This document shows positions 16,974-26,212 of a stretch of DNA of 64,000 bases, piece after piece. The stretch is taken from positions 1-64,000 of the forward strand of contig NZ_WFKI01000004.1 in assembly GCF_009208055.1 (NCBI RefSeq). The letters run 5' to 3'. The notes under the pieces are model-generated. The model was not told the DNA's origin, searched no databases, and was given only the letters and a program-made list of their open reading frames with translations. The position numbers and the translations under genes were made by a program. Each line of letters opens with the position of its first letter. Positions within the stretch are counted from its first letter, which is position 1. Source of the DNA: Poseidonibacter ostreae (GTDB lineage Bacteria > Campylobacterota > Campylobacteria > Campylobacterales > Arcobacteraceae).

Positions 16974-18238
16974 TGGCAAATGAATTAAATGAAAATAAAT
17001 TAAATAAAGAGCAGCCTTTACATGCTACAAATCACTATTTGTATTATCCTGATGAAAAAAATATACCTCCTTATTTAGCATATGGATTTAGACCTGTATT
17101 TTTATTACTAGCTCCTTATATGGTAATTTCAATGATATTATGGGGATTAGTTTGGAGTGGAGTTTTAAGTATACCTTTTATGAATGACACTTTAACTTGG
17201 CATATTTATGAAATGTTATTTGGAATATTAACAGCTGGAGTTATGGCATTTTTAACAACAGGAATACCTGAACTTTTTCCAGGAATGGTTCCTTTTGTTG
17301 GACGAAGATTAAAAATTATAGTTGTTTTATGGATTTTAAGTCGTATTAGTTTTTGGACAATTGATATTACAGGTATTTATTTAGCTGCAATTTTAAATAT
17401 TGGAATGCTTGTTTGGTTATTGTGGTTTGCAAAAGAAGCAGTTTTAGATCCACTTCAAAGACATGCAAGTTTAGGATATAGCTTAATAGTTATTTTAGCA
17501 ATTGAAGTATGGTTTTTTGCATCAATGTTAGGCTTTGCAAGTACAAATGGACTTTCTATCTTAACTGTAGCAATTGGTGCAATTGTAATCCTAGTTTTAC
17601 TTGCTTTAAGAAGAGTAAACATGGAAGCTGTAAATGAGTTGATGGAAGATAAGGGTATTGATGATATTTATATTTCAAGACCACCTTTAACAAATCTTGC
17701 TATTTTTTGTGTAGCTATTTTTACTATTGTAGAATTTTTATATCCACAAAATAGTGCTTTAGGATGGATAGGACTTGCAACTGCTGCTTCAATACTAGCT
17801 CTTACAAGTGATTATATTTTAAAAGATAAATTCATCTTAAATCAAGGCTATGTAATATATTTAGCACTAATTCCAATCTTACTAAGCATAGGATACGCTT
17901 TAATGGGATGGGATTTATTAAACGATGATTTCTATGCAATCAATCACTTTAGACACTTTATTACAAGTGGGGGAATTGGCTTGTCTTATTTAGTTATTAT
18001 GATGATAATTGGATATATACACTCTGGAAGACACTTAACAGTAAATATTTATACAAATATGATGGTGTTTTTAATAGTATTAGCTACTTGTATGAGAAGT
18101 TTAATACCGTTTTTTGAAAACTATACACATGAAATGTATCTTTATTCTTCAATACTTTGGGCAATTCCCTTTGCTATTTATATGAAAGTATTTTATAGTT
18201 TTTTACTAAATCCAAGAGCGGATGGAATAAAAGGGTAA
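16973..18238 (+). CDS. nnrS: NnrS family haem/copper membrane protein
   Basis: A 421-residue protein with about twelve membrane helices. NnrS hallmarks are present: YGFRPVFLL at the start, WHIYEMLFGILTAGVMAFL near residue 75, the HFxxxGGIGL-type segment near 325, and IHSGRHLTV near 345, whose His residues are the presumed haem/copper ligands. Family members protect cells from nitric oxide and related metal-nitrosyl damage and are often near denitrification genes. Here it is the last gene of an iron-box ABC importer locus instead, starting on the last base of the ATPase stop codon. It may handle the imported metal or haem, or protect iron centres from NO; neither is shown by the sequence. Confidence 0.88.
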   Translation: MANELNENKLNKEQPLHATNHYLYYPDEKNIPPYLAYGFRPVFLLLAPYMVISMILWGLVWSGVLSIPFMNDTLTWHIYEMLFGILTAGVMAFLTTGIPELFPGMVPFVGRRLKIIVVLWILSRISFWTIDITGIYLAAILNIGMLVWLLWFAKEAVLDPLQRHASLGYSLIVILAIEVWFFASMLGFASTNGLSILTVAIGAIVILVLLALRRVNMEAVNELMEDKGIDDIYISRPPLTNLAIFCVAIFTIVEFLYPQNSALGWIGLATAASILALTSDYILKDKFILNQGYVIYLALIPILLSIGYALMGWDLLNDDFYAINHFRHFITSGGIGLSYLVIMMIIGYIHSGRHLTVNIYTNMMVFLIVLATCMRSLIPFFENYTHEMYLYSSILWAIPFAIYMKVFYSFLLNPRADGIKG

Positions 18239-18246
18239 AAAAATAT

Positions 18247-18627
18247 TTATTGTCTGCCAAGATATCTTTCTAAGATAATCTTAGCAGCAATAGAATCAAT
18301 TCTTCCATCTCTTTTGTATTTAATATCACCTTTCATTAAATCTTCTGCTTCAATTGAACTCATATTTTCTTCTTGAAGTTCATATGGAATTTCTAACTCT
18401 AAAAGTGCTACAAAATGTTTTATTCTTTTTTGCATATCTTCACTTGAACTAGGATATCCAACTACAAGTTTTTTGATATCCCACTCTTTTAAAAAAGTAT
18501 TTACATCTCGTGCAGCTTGATTTCTATTTTTTCTTAAAATTGCATCTTTTGGTGTTACAATATTTGAGCTAACACAAATAGCAACTCCAATTCTTTTAAG
18601 ACCCACATCAATAGAAGCTAGACTCAA
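18247..18627 (-). CDS. ruvX: RuvX/YqgF-type Holliday junction resolvase-like nuclease
   Basis: A 126-residue RNase H-fold protein. The first acidic residue is D7 in SIDVGLKRIGVA, the second lies in the VVGYPSS region, and the last Asp is in the DSIAAKIILERYL segment. YqgF/RuvX proteins act in maturation of the 5' end of 16S rRNA and are also described as possible resolvases. It overlaps the 3' end of the upstream MetF-like gene by four bases. It is convergent with nnrS, with only eight bases between the two stops. Confidence 0.92.
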   Translation of the reverse strand: MSLASIDVGLKRIGVAICVSSNIVTPKDAILRKNRNQAARDVNTFLKEWDIKKLVVGYPSSSEDMQKRIKHFVALLELEIPYELQEENMSSIEAEDLMKGDIKYKRDGRIDSIAAKIILERYLGRQ

Positions 18628-19535
18628 GAAATTACTTCATTTGCAACATCAAATCTATTAGCAGTCATTAAATGTATTTTTGGATGAATTTTTCTAATTT
18701 CTTTATAAATATCTTGGCTTAAACGCATTCCAACTTTATACTCTTCTTCTGGTGATATTTTATGAGCATTTTCAAGTTGGTCAATCCAGTATTGTGGCAC
18801 ATGAATACCTGGAACTTGTGCTTCTAAAAATAGCGCAGTTCTTAGTTTTGTAATAGGGAATAATCCAAAAATTAATTGAGATTTTTTCTTATCACCTTCG
18901 ACATCAGCTTTTGCTTTATCAAATGACTCAAGTAATTTCTTTGCATTATCAATATCAAATACAGGTTGAGAAATAATTCCTAAAGAACCATTTTGTATTT
19001 TATTATGCATTTTCTTTTCTAGTGTTGCGAAGTTTTTTGCATAAGAGTTTACAACTGAAAAAGGAAATATTTGCTTTGGTTCAATTTTAAAAGGATGACC
19101 TGCAAAATCCATTCCATAGTTAAAAGATTTTATAATTTTTAAAAGCATTAATGAGTTTGATTCAAATACACCTTTTGAGTGTGGTTGATCACTCATTTTA
19201 GCAGGATCTCCAGTTAGTGCTAAAATAGCACGTACATCAAAATCACTAGCACCTAATAAATCAGATTGTAAAGCAATTTTATTTCTATCTCTCATACTCA
19301 TAGTTGCAATAACAGGTTTTTCAAATTCCATTTGTAATTTAAGGGATGCAAATAGTGCATTATATTTTAATTTTGCAAGTGGATTATCTGTACAAGAAAA
19401 CCCATCTACTTTATTTTGTAATTTAAATTTTTTAATTCTTTCAATAATATTATGCATAGATGGTTCATGTTGTGGTGTTGTTTCTAATGTTAAATAATTA
19501 TCTTCTTGAAGTTTTTGTAGTAGTGTTTCAAACAT
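18624..19535 (-). CDS. Methylenetetrahydrofolate reductase family protein (MetF-like)
   Basis: About 303 residues, starting at ATG 19535; a TTG four codons earlier sits directly against AAAGGA and is too close to be used. The fold is the FAD-binding TIM barrel of the methylenetetrahydrofolate reductase family: catalytic-Glu strand YLTLETTP near residue 18, RDRNKIALQSDLLGA near 85, ILALTGDP near 105 and a late GLFPITK segment near 225. MetF reduces methylene-THF to methyl-THF for methionine synthesis. This protein differs from classical E. coli-type MetF in several stretches (for example the HVPQYWIDQ region where PG(V/I)HVP is usual), so it may be a second clade. It is coupled to ruvX downstream. 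Confidence 0.82.
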   Translation of the reverse strand: MFETLLQKLQEDNYLTLETTPQHEPSMHNIIERIKKFKLQNKVDGFSCTDNPLAKLKYNALFASLKLQMEFEKPVIATMSMRDRNKIALQSDLLGASDFDVRAILALTGDPAKMSDQPHSKGVFESNSLMLLKIIKSFNYGMDFAGHPFKIEPKQIFPFSVVNSYAKNFATLEKKMHNKIQNGSLGIISQPVFDIDNAKKLLESFDKAKADVEGDKKKSQLIFGLFPITKLRTALFLEAQVPGIHVPQYWIDQLENAHKISPEEEYKVGMRLSQDIYKEIRKIHPKIHLMTANRFDVANEVIS

Positions 19536-19616
19536 AGTGAAAAACAATCCTTTTAGTATATTTAGTTTAATTTAGATAATATTATATCCTTAAAAGACTA
19601 AAACTAGGGAAAATTA

Positions 19617-20237
19617 ATGAAATTAGCTGTTTTTGATTTTGATTCAACACTTATGGATGGAGAGACAATTGACTTTCTAGCAGATGAGTTAGGAATAGGG
19701 CAAGAAGTTGCACATATAACTGAAGAGGCAATGTCTGGACGACTTGATTTCTTTGAATCTTTAACTACAAGAGTAGGTTTATTAAAAGGCTTAGAGTATA
19801 AAAAAGCTGTTGATATTTGTAAAGAATTACCATTAATGAAAGGTGCAAAAGAATTAATTCCAGCATTAAAAGAAAAAGGCTACAAAGTAGTTTGTTTTTC
19901 AGGTGGATTTAGAATAGGAACTAGTCCTGCAAAAGACGTACTAGGACTTGATGCAGACTTTTCAAATGTTTTACATGAAAAAGATGGAATTTTAACAGGA
20001 CTTGTTGGTGGAGATATGATGTTCTCTCACTCAAAGGGTGATATGATTCAAAGACTTCAATCACTTTTAGGAGTTACTCGTGCAGATACTTTAGTATGTG
20101 GTGATGGAGCTAATGATTTATCTATGTTTGCTCATGCTGATACAAGAATTGCATTTTGTGCAAGAGATGTATTAAAAAAAGAAGCAAATATTATCATAGA
20201 TGAAAAAGATTTAACAAAAATTTTAGAAAAAATATAA
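19617..20237 (+). CDS. serB: Phosphoserine phosphatase SerB
   Basis: HAD-superfamily hydrolase of 206 residues that makes serine from phosphoserine. Motif I is FDFDSTL with nucleophile D7 and general acid D9; the cap contains TEEAMSGRLDFFESLTTRV; motif II is CFSGGFRIGT; motif III and the metal site are VCGDGANDLSMF near 160-172. The regulatory ACT domain of longer SerB proteins is absent, as is usual in this phylum. SD GGGAAA precedes the ATG. Divergent from the MetF-like gene and nine bases upstream of transaldolase. Confidence 0.95.
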   Translation: MKLAVFDFDSTLMDGETIDFLADELGIGQEVAHITEEAMSGRLDFFESLTTRVGLLKGLEYKKAVDICKELPLMKGAKELIPALKEKGYKVVCFSGGFRIGTSPAKDVLGLDADFSNVLHEKDGILTGLVGGDMMFSHSKGDMIQRLQSLLGVTRADTLVCGDGANDLSMFAHADTRIAFCARDVLKKEANIIIDEKDLTKILEKI

Positions 20238-20246
20238 GGAAAATAG

Positions 20247-21239
20247 ATGAGTTTAAAAGAAGATATTAATTACTCTTTATGGTGTGATTTTATAGAAAGA
20301 GACTTTTTAGAAAATAGATTTCAAGAGATAATAAAAGATAAAACTATTCAAGGTGCTACATCAAATCCTGCAATTTTTGAATCATCAATTTCAAATTCTG
20401 TTGCATATAAACAACAACTTGATATGTTACAAGCAAATAATGCAAAAACAATTTATGAAGAGTTAGCACTAACTGATATTAAAAGAGCAGCTGAGTTACT
20501 TTCACCCTTACATAAAGAAGATGCAGATGATGGATTTATTTCTATTGAAGTTGACCCTTTATTATGTGATGATGCACAAGGAACTATTGAAGAGGGCTTA
20601 AGGTTACACTCTTCAATAAATGCTGATAATGTGATGATTAAAGTACCTGCAACTGATGCTGGTTATATTGCAATGAGAGAATTAACTTCAAGAGGTATTC
20701 ACGTAAATGCAACATTAATTTTTTCTCCAAAGCAAGCTATTAAATGTGCACAAGCACTTAATGAAGGTATTATAGAATCAAATAAAGATATTAAAGCAGT
20801 TGTTTCTGTTTTTGTTTCTAGATTTGACAGAATGTGTGATGGTGAGTTTATTACAAAAAATTTAGAAGCATCTAAATTAGGTATTATAAATGCTACTAAG
20901 TGTTATCATGAAATTAATAAGTTTAAGAACTCAAATATTAGAACACTATTTGCAAGTACTGGTGTTAAGGGAAATGAATTAGCTCCAAGTTATTATATTG
21001 ATAATCTAATCTTTCCAAACTCTGTAAATACTGCACCTTTATCAACTATTGAAGATTGGTTAAAAGATGGAGTTAAAGAAGAGACTGAAATTATAAGTGA
21101 AGAAGAGTGTAATGAATATTTTGAAGAAATAAAAAACAAAAAAGTTAATATGGAAAAAGTTTATACTGACCTTTTAACGCAAGGTTTAGATGCATTCAAA
21201 GTTTCATTTAAAGATTTATTAGCAAAGTTAATTAATTAA
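20247..21239 (+). CDS. tal: Transaldolase
   Basis: Cytosolic TIM-barrel enzyme of the non-oxidative pentose phosphate pathway, moving a dihydroxyacetone unit between sedoheptulose-7-phosphate and glyceraldehyde-3-phosphate. The 330 residues show the family start (IQGATSNPAIFESSIS near 34-48), the Schiff-base Lys in NVMIKVPATDAG near residue 133 and VSVFVSRFDR near 190. AAGGA precedes the ATG by seven bases. It probably shares a transcript with serB. Confidence 0.94.
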   Translation: MSLKEDINYSLWCDFIERDFLENRFQEIIKDKTIQGATSNPAIFESSISNSVAYKQQLDMLQANNAKTIYEELALTDIKRAAELLSPLHKEDADDGFISIEVDPLLCDDAQGTIEEGLRLHSSINADNVMIKVPATDAGYIAMRELTSRGIHVNATLIFSPKQAIKCAQALNEGIIESNKDIKAVVSVFVSRFDRMCDGEFITKNLEASKLGIINATKCYHEINKFKNSNIRTLFASTGVKGNELAPSYYIDNLIFPNSVNTAPLSTIEDWLKDGVKEETEIISEEECNEYFEEIKNKKVNMEKVYTDLLTQGLDAFKVSFKDLLAKLIN

Positions 21240-21343
21240 GTTAACATATTTATTAATCTAGATTACAAGTTAGTAACAAAAATATCTAATTTCATTAAGA
21301 TATTTTTGGATAACATTTTAAAAATATAAGAAAAAGGCAAAAA

Positions 21344-22708
21344 ATGAAGAAGTGGCAACCAAATAGCTGGAGAGATTTTCCAATAAAACAACAACCAACT
21401 TATACAGACTTAGAAAAGTTGAAAAAAGTTGAAAAAGAGTTAGGCTCATATCCTCCACTTATTTTTGCAGGTGAAGCTTTGAATTTAAAAAATCAATTAG
21501 CTGATGTTGTAAATGGTAAAGCATTTTTACTTCAAGGTGGAGATTGTGCTGAATCTTTTGCTTCATTTGATGCAAACAATATAAAAAACTTATTTAAAGT
21601 TATGATGCAAATGTCAGTTGTTTTGACATTTTCAGGTGGTTGTCCTGTTGTAAAAGTAGGACGAGTAGCTGGACAATTTGCAAAACCTAGATCTTCTGAT
21701 TTTGAAGAAGTTAATGGAATTTCATTACCTTCATATAGAGGAGATATTGTAAATGATATTGAATTTTCTGAAAAAGCTAGAGGTTCAAAGCCAAAGAAAT
21801 TATTAAAAGCATATAATCAAAGTGCTGCAACAATGAATTTACTTCGTGCATTTTCACGTGGTGGAATGGCTGATTTAAATCAAGTTCATTTATGGAATAC
21901 AGATTTTGTAAAAGATAATACTTTAGGTGAAAAATATGATGAGGTATCTTCTAAAATTACAGAAGCTCTTAATTTCATGAAAGCTTGTGGAATTACAAGT
22001 GAGACTACACCAAACTTAGCACAAACTAATCTATTTACTTCACATGAAGCATTATTATTAAACTATGAGCAAGCTTTAACAAGAAAAGATTCAATAACAG
22101 GTGATTGGTATAACTGTGCTGCTCATATGTTGTGGATTGGTGATAGAACAAGAGATTTAAAAGATGCTCATATTGAATACTTTAGAGGTATTAAAAACCC
22201 TATTGGATGTAAAGTAGGACCATCTATGAAAGAAGATGAATTAATCCAATTAATTGATACTTTAAATCCAGAAAATGAAGCAGGAAGACTTAACTTAATT
22301 GTACGAATGGGTGCAAACAAAGTTGGGGATTTTTATCCAAAATTACTTGAAAGAGTAAAAAGAGAAGGTAAAAATGTATTATGGTCATGTGATCCAATGC
22401 ATGGAAATACTATTAAAGCTGATAATGGTTATAAAACTAGAGATTTTGAAGCAATATTAAGTGAAGTTAAGCAATTTTTCCAAATCCATAAAGCTGAGGG
22501 AACTTATGCTGGTGGAATCCATCTAGAAATGACAGGTCAAGATGTAACAGAGTGTACAGGAAGTGCTAGTTCTGCTGTTACAACTGAGGGCTTAGCTTCT
22601 AGATATCATACTCAGTGTGATCCAAGATTAAATGCTGATCAAGCTTTAGAATTATCATTTATGATTGCTGATACACTTAAAGAAGCTAGAAAAGATTTAA
22701 TTATATAA
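21344..22708 (+). CDS. Class II 3-deoxy-7-phosphoheptulonate (DAHP) synthase
   Basis: Catalyses the first step of the shikimate pathway, joining phosphoenolpyruvate and erythrose-4-phosphate. The 454 residues match the plant/Mycobacterium class II type: WQPNSWRDFPIKQQP at the N-terminus, LLQGGDCAESF near 66-76 with a metal-binding Cys, RVAGQFAKPRS near 105, SCDPMHGNT near 348 and GGIHLEMTGQDVTEC near 383. A short leader from 21240 contains no gene. It is followed by a strong terminator. The neighbouring transaldolase belongs to the pathway that supplies erythrose-4-phosphate, though this linkage may be chance. Confidence 0.95.
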   Translation: MKKWQPNSWRDFPIKQQPTYTDLEKLKKVEKELGSYPPLIFAGEALNLKNQLADVVNGKAFLLQGGDCAESFASFDANNIKNLFKVMMQMSVVLTFSGGCPVVKVGRVAGQFAKPRSSDFEEVNGISLPSYRGDIVNDIEFSEKARGSKPKKLLKAYNQSAATMNLLRAFSRGGMADLNQVHLWNTDFVKDNTLGEKYDEVSSKITEALNFMKACGITSETTPNLAQTNLFTSHEALLLNYEQALTRKDSITGDWYNCAAHMLWIGDRTRDLKDAHIEYFRGIKNPIGCKVGPSMKEDELIQLIDTLNPENEAGRLNLIVRMGANKVGDFYPKLLERVKREGKNVLWSCDPMHGNTIKADNGYKTRDFEAILSEVKQFFQIHKAEGTYAGGIHLEMTGQDVTECTGSASSAVTTEGLASRYHTQCDPRLNADQALELSFMIADTLKEARKDLII

Positions 22709-22730
22709 ACATATATTTTATTAGATATAA

Positions 22731-22762
22731 AAAAAGGGAAGTTAGATAACTTCCCCTTTTTT
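22731..22762. terminator. Rho-independent terminator after DAHP synthase
   Basis: GGGAAGTT-AGAT-AACTTCCC is a perfect 8-bp stem with a 4-base loop, preceded by five A and followed by C and six T. It lies between two convergent genes (DAHP synthase and the ArsC-like gene) and should work for both strands. The GGGAAG core recurs in the terminators at 39266 and 44734. Confidence 0.9.
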
Positions 22763-22776
22763 ATTGATTAAGTATT

Positions 22777-23118
22777 TTATAAAAAAGTTTCTTTATAAAT
22801 ATCTTCATTAAAAGCTACTAAAACTTTTCCATCATATTCAACTACCGGTCTTTTAAAAAGCATAGGCTCTTTTTTTAACCATTCTGTTTTTCCATCATCA
22901 TCTAAATTTAACTCTTTTAATTTTAAAGTTCTATATTTAGTCCCTCTAGAATTAAATAGTAAGTTTAAATCAGATTTTTCTATCCATGTGTCTACTAGAT
23001 CTGAGCTTGGTGATTCTTTTTTAAAATCAAAAAAATCAACTTCTATTTCGTTGTCCTTAAAAAACCTTAAGGCTTTTCTAACAGAGTCACAGGTTTTTAT
23101 TCCATAAACCTTTAACAT
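22777..23118 (-). CDS. ArsC/Spx-family thioredoxin-fold protein
   Basis: A 113-residue protein of the ArsC/Spx/YffB family. The single active-site Cys is C10 in YGIKTCDSVRKAL, and the late RPVVEYDGKVLVAFNE stretch is typical. Members reduce arsenate with glutathione or glutaredoxin, or act as redox regulators (Spx); the short YffB-like branch has no settled role. No ars genes are nearby, and the partner gene is gatC nine bases upstream, so arsenate reduction is not supported by context. Confidence 0.87.
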   Translation of the reverse strand: MLKVYGIKTCDSVRKALRFFKDNEIEVDFFDFKKESPSSDLVDTWIEKSDLNLLFNSRGTKYRTLKLKELNLDDDGKTEWLKKEPMLFKRPVVEYDGKVLVAFNEDIYKETFL

Positions 23119-23126
23119 CTTTCTTC

Positions 23127-23417
23127 CTATTCTATAATTTTTGGTACTACAAAGTACCCATTTTCACTTTTTGGTGCATGTTTTAAAATGTGATTTGATA
23201 ACTCTAAATCTTGACTAGCAACATCTTCTCGAAGTGGACTTCCACCTTCAATTGTACTAAATGTTGCTTCAATACCTGATACATCAATCTCTTTTAAATT
23301 CTCAACAAAATTAATAATATCAGCAAGTTCTGCTTTTAAATTCTCTTTTTTTGACTCATCTATTTCTAAACTAGATAGTTTTGATAGTTTTGTAATTAAG
23401 TTATCATCAACAGTCAT
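23127..23417 (-). CDS. gatC: Aspartyl/glutamyl-tRNA amidotransferase subunit C
   Basis: Small subunit (96 residues) of the GatCAB complex that converts Glu-tRNA(Gln) and Asp-tRNA(Asn) into the correct aminoacyl-tRNAs. The helical start LITKLSKLSSLEIDES, then LAEIINFVENLKEIDVSGIEAT and the late PLREDV and NGYFVVPKIIE motifs are the recognised GatC pattern. gatA and gatB are elsewhere, which is common in this phylum. tgt lies 64 bases upstream on the same strand. Confidence 0.94.
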   Translation of the reverse strand: MTVDDNLITKLSKLSSLEIDESKKENLKAELADIINFVENLKEIDVSGIEATFSTIEGGSPLREDVASQDLELSNHILKHAPKSENGYFVVPKIIE

Positions 23418-23481
23418 ATTCTTCCTTATAATTTCTAATATTTTTTCATTTTAACATAAAAATAAAAAATCTTCTTTTAAT

Positions 23482-24603
23482 CTACGATCTTTTAGCGTAA
23501 AACTCTTTTTTAAACTCAATCCAGTTATCAGCTAAAATAGCTTCTCTAGCTTGTGTCATAAGATTTAAATAGTAGTGAATATTATGCATTGAACCTAATC
23601 TAAAGTATGTCATTTCACCAGCTCTATAAAGATGATTTAAATACCCTCTTGAGAAGTTTTTACATGTATAACAATCACATAAAGGATCAATAGGTCCCTC
23701 GTCTTCTTTAAATACGGCATTTCTTACATTTATTCTTCCAAATGATGTAAAAAGTGTTCCATTTCTAGCATTTCTTGTAGGCATTACACAATCAAACATA
23801 TCAACACCACGTTCAATATTTTCAATTAAATCTTCAGGAGTTCCAACACCCATTAAATATCTAGGTTTATCTTTTGGCATAAAATCTGTAGTCCACTCAA
23901 CCGTTTCATACATATCAGCATTAGGTTCCCCAACACTTAACCCACCAATTGCAAAACCATCATAGTCTTCCATTGCACATAATTGTGTAGCACTCATTTC
24001 TCTAAATTTTTTACTAGTTCCACCTTGGATAATTGCAAAAATATTTTGATTAACTCCAATACCTTTTGCTTGTTGCTCTTTGTGATAAGTAATTGCTTCT
24101 TGTGCCCAAGAAGTTGTTCTTTGAATTGATTTTTCAATTCTTTCATCTGTATTTGGTAAGGCTACTAAATCATCCAATATCATCATAATATCAGAACCTA
24201 AATCATACTGAGTATCAAGTACACTTTGTGGTGTAAAGAAGTGCTTACTTCCATCAATATGTGATTTAAACATAATTCCATCTTCATGTTGTTTCGTATT
24301 TTTACTAAGTGAGAAAGCTTGGAAGCCTCCTGAGTCTGTTAAAAAAGAGTTAGGAAATTTTGAAAAGCCATGAAGTCCTCCAAATTTTTTAACTATTTTA
24401 CTTCCTGGTCTTAAGTATAAATGGTATGTATTTCCTAAGATGATTTTTGCACCCATTTCTAACATGTCATTTGCATCAAGAGTTTTAACTGTTCCTTGTG
24501 TTCCAACTGGCATAAATACTGGTGTTTGAATTGTACTATGAGCTGTTTTAATTGTACAAGCTCTAGTTTTGTGGTGTGATGTTGCGTCTATTTTAAATTC
24601 CAT
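23482..24603 (-). CDS. tgt: tRNA-guanine transglycosylase
   Basis: Exchanges guanine 34 of the wobble position for a queuine precursor (preQ1) in tRNAs for Asp, Asn, His and Tyr. The 373-residue length is standard. The catalytic/binding Asp region LTDSGGFQAFSL lies near 90-100, the glycine loop AIGGLSVGEP near 218-227, the second Asp in FDCVMPTRNARNG near 268, and the zinc site CDCYTCKNFSRGYLNHL (three Cys plus His) near 308-335. Start ATG at 24603 has AAAGG upstream. Confidence 0.96.
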   Translation of the reverse strand: MEFKIDATSHHKTRACTIKTAHSTIQTPVFMPVGTQGTVKTLDANDMLEMGAKIILGNTYHLYLRPGSKIVKKFGGLHGFSKFPNSFLTDSGGFQAFSLSKNTKQHEDGIMFKSHIDGSKHFFTPQSVLDTQYDLGSDIMMILDDLVALPNTDERIEKSIQRTTSWAQEAITYHKEQQAKGIGVNQNIFAIIQGGTSKKFREMSATQLCAMEDYDGFAIGGLSVGEPNADMYETVEWTTDFMPKDKPRYLMGVGTPEDLIENIERGVDMFDCVMPTRNARNGTLFTSFGRINVRNAVFKEDEGPIDPLCDCYTCKNFSRGYLNHLYRAGEMTYFRLGSMHNIHYYLNLMTQAREAILADNWIEFKKEFYAKRS

Positions 24604-24774
24604 TAAATATAGTAACCTTTCTTTAAATTAAAAGAATTATATCTAAAGTTGATTAATATATAAATTTATAATTATTAATTTTATACATAGCTTCCTAAGT
24701 TGCTTTATTCTAATTATTTATTTCTTTGCATTTTTTAGTTATACTTTAATATTATAAATTTGACAAGGAAATAA

Positions 24775-26160
24775 ATGAAATTATTATTATCTTTATTATT
24801 ATGTTCAAGTATAATATTTGCTCAAACAAAAGAGTTTACATTAAAAGAAGCAATAAATATTGCTTTACAAAACAATCATCAAAGTAAGATTTCAAAAGTT
24901 GCTTTAGAAATTGCAAATGCCCAATATAATCAGGCACTTAGTGCAAATTACCCAGCTATAAATGCAATGGTTGTAGGACAAAGACTTAAAGAAGATGTTG
25001 TTTTTCAACAACGAGGTGAATTTGCACTTTCCCCAGAAATGGTTGGATTATTTAGTCAATTATCAGGAGGTGCTGTGAGTATTACAACTACACCAGCAAA
25101 TATTGATACAACAGCATTAGGTCGAGATACAGTAAAGGGGTCATTAAACCTTTTATATCCTTTATTTACAGGTGGAAAGATATCTTCTGTTATTGAACAA
25201 GCTAAATTAAATAAATTATTAGCAATGAATACAATTAAAAGAAATGATTTAACAGTTGTTTATGATATTAAAAAATATTTTTATGGATATGTTTTAACAA
25301 ATGAATTATACGAAATTGCAAAATCTACACTTGATAGAATGAATTATGTTTCTGATTTAACAAAGCAGTTTTATGAAAGTGGTAGTTCATTAAATGTAAA
25401 AAAAACTGATTATTTATCAATTCAAGTTACAGTTGCTCTAATTGAATCAATTGTTGCAAAAATTGAAGCAAATAGATTTATGGTAAAATCAGCATTAGCC
25501 AATGCTATGGGTTTAGCATGGGATAGTGAAATAAATCCAAAATATACAAATAACGAATTATTACCTCCAGAATACTCTTTATCAAAATTAGTTCAAGATG
25601 CATATAAAACAAATAGTGATATTAGAAAAATGGATATTGCTTTAAAAATATCAAAAGAACAAATAAAAGAACAAAAAGCTGGTCATTATCCAAGTGTTGC
25701 ATTAATGGGTGAGCTTTCTCATACTTATAACTCTTATGAATTTGGATACTTATCTGATGATAAAGAGAACTCTTGGAATGTAGGATTTGCTGCTGAAATT
25801 CCACTTTTTGATGGTTTTAAAACAACAAATATGGTAAATGAAAAGAAGTTAGAAAAAAAGAAACTATATTTATTACAAGATATGTTAAAAGAGGGTGTTG
25901 CTCTACAAATTAAAAATGAACTTAATAATGCTCTTCTTGGTTTTAAACAAATCCAAACACTAAAAAAAGCTAAAAAACTAGCACGTGATAGTAGAGAATT
26001 GAATATAAGAGGTTATCAAATTGATGCTATTACTCCACAAAAAGTAATAGAATCACAATATATAGAATCTTATGTAAAAGCTGATTATTTAAAATATGTT
26101 CATGATTATTTATTATCATTAGCAAAAATTGATAACTTAATAGGTAAAGAAGTAAAGTGA
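24775..26160 (+). CDS. TolC-family outer-membrane efflux protein
   Basis: A 461-residue exported protein: signal peptide about 1-16 (SLLLCSSIIFAQ), then the two repeated outer-membrane efflux (OEP) domains of the TolC trimer, with long coiled-coil helices and barrel strands around residues 95-125 and 320-345. TolC proteins form the outer-membrane exit duct for tripartite drug, metal or type I export pumps. The expected membrane-fusion protein and inner-membrane pump are not adjacent; the next gene is the unrelated COG3400 protein, so its partner pump is unknown. ACAAGGAA precedes the ATG. A second TolC-family gene is at the right edge of the window. Confidence 0.91.
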   Translation: MKLLLSLLLCSSIIFAQTKEFTLKEAINIALQNNHQSKISKVALEIANAQYNQALSANYPAINAMVVGQRLKEDVVFQQRGEFALSPEMVGLFSQLSGGAVSITTTPANIDTTALGRDTVKGSLNLLYPLFTGGKISSVIEQAKLNKLLAMNTIKRNDLTVVYDIKKYFYGYVLTNELYEIAKSTLDRMNYVSDLTKQFYESGSSLNVKKTDYLSIQVTVALIESIVAKIEANRFMVKSALANAMGLAWDSEINPKYTNNELLPPEYSLSKLVQDAYKTNSDIRKMDIALKISKEQIKEQKAGHYPSVALMGELSHTYNSYEFGYLSDDKENSWNVGFAAEIPLFDGFKTTNMVNEKKLEKKKLYLLQDMLKEGVALQIKNELNNALLGFKQIQTLKKAKKLARDSRELNIRGYQIDAITPQKVIESQYIESYVKADYLKYVHDYLLSLAKIDNLIGKEVK

Positions 26161-26212
26161 AAAATTAGCTTTATTTCTGCTGTTATTAATTTAAAAAAGA
26201 TATAATGTCCAA

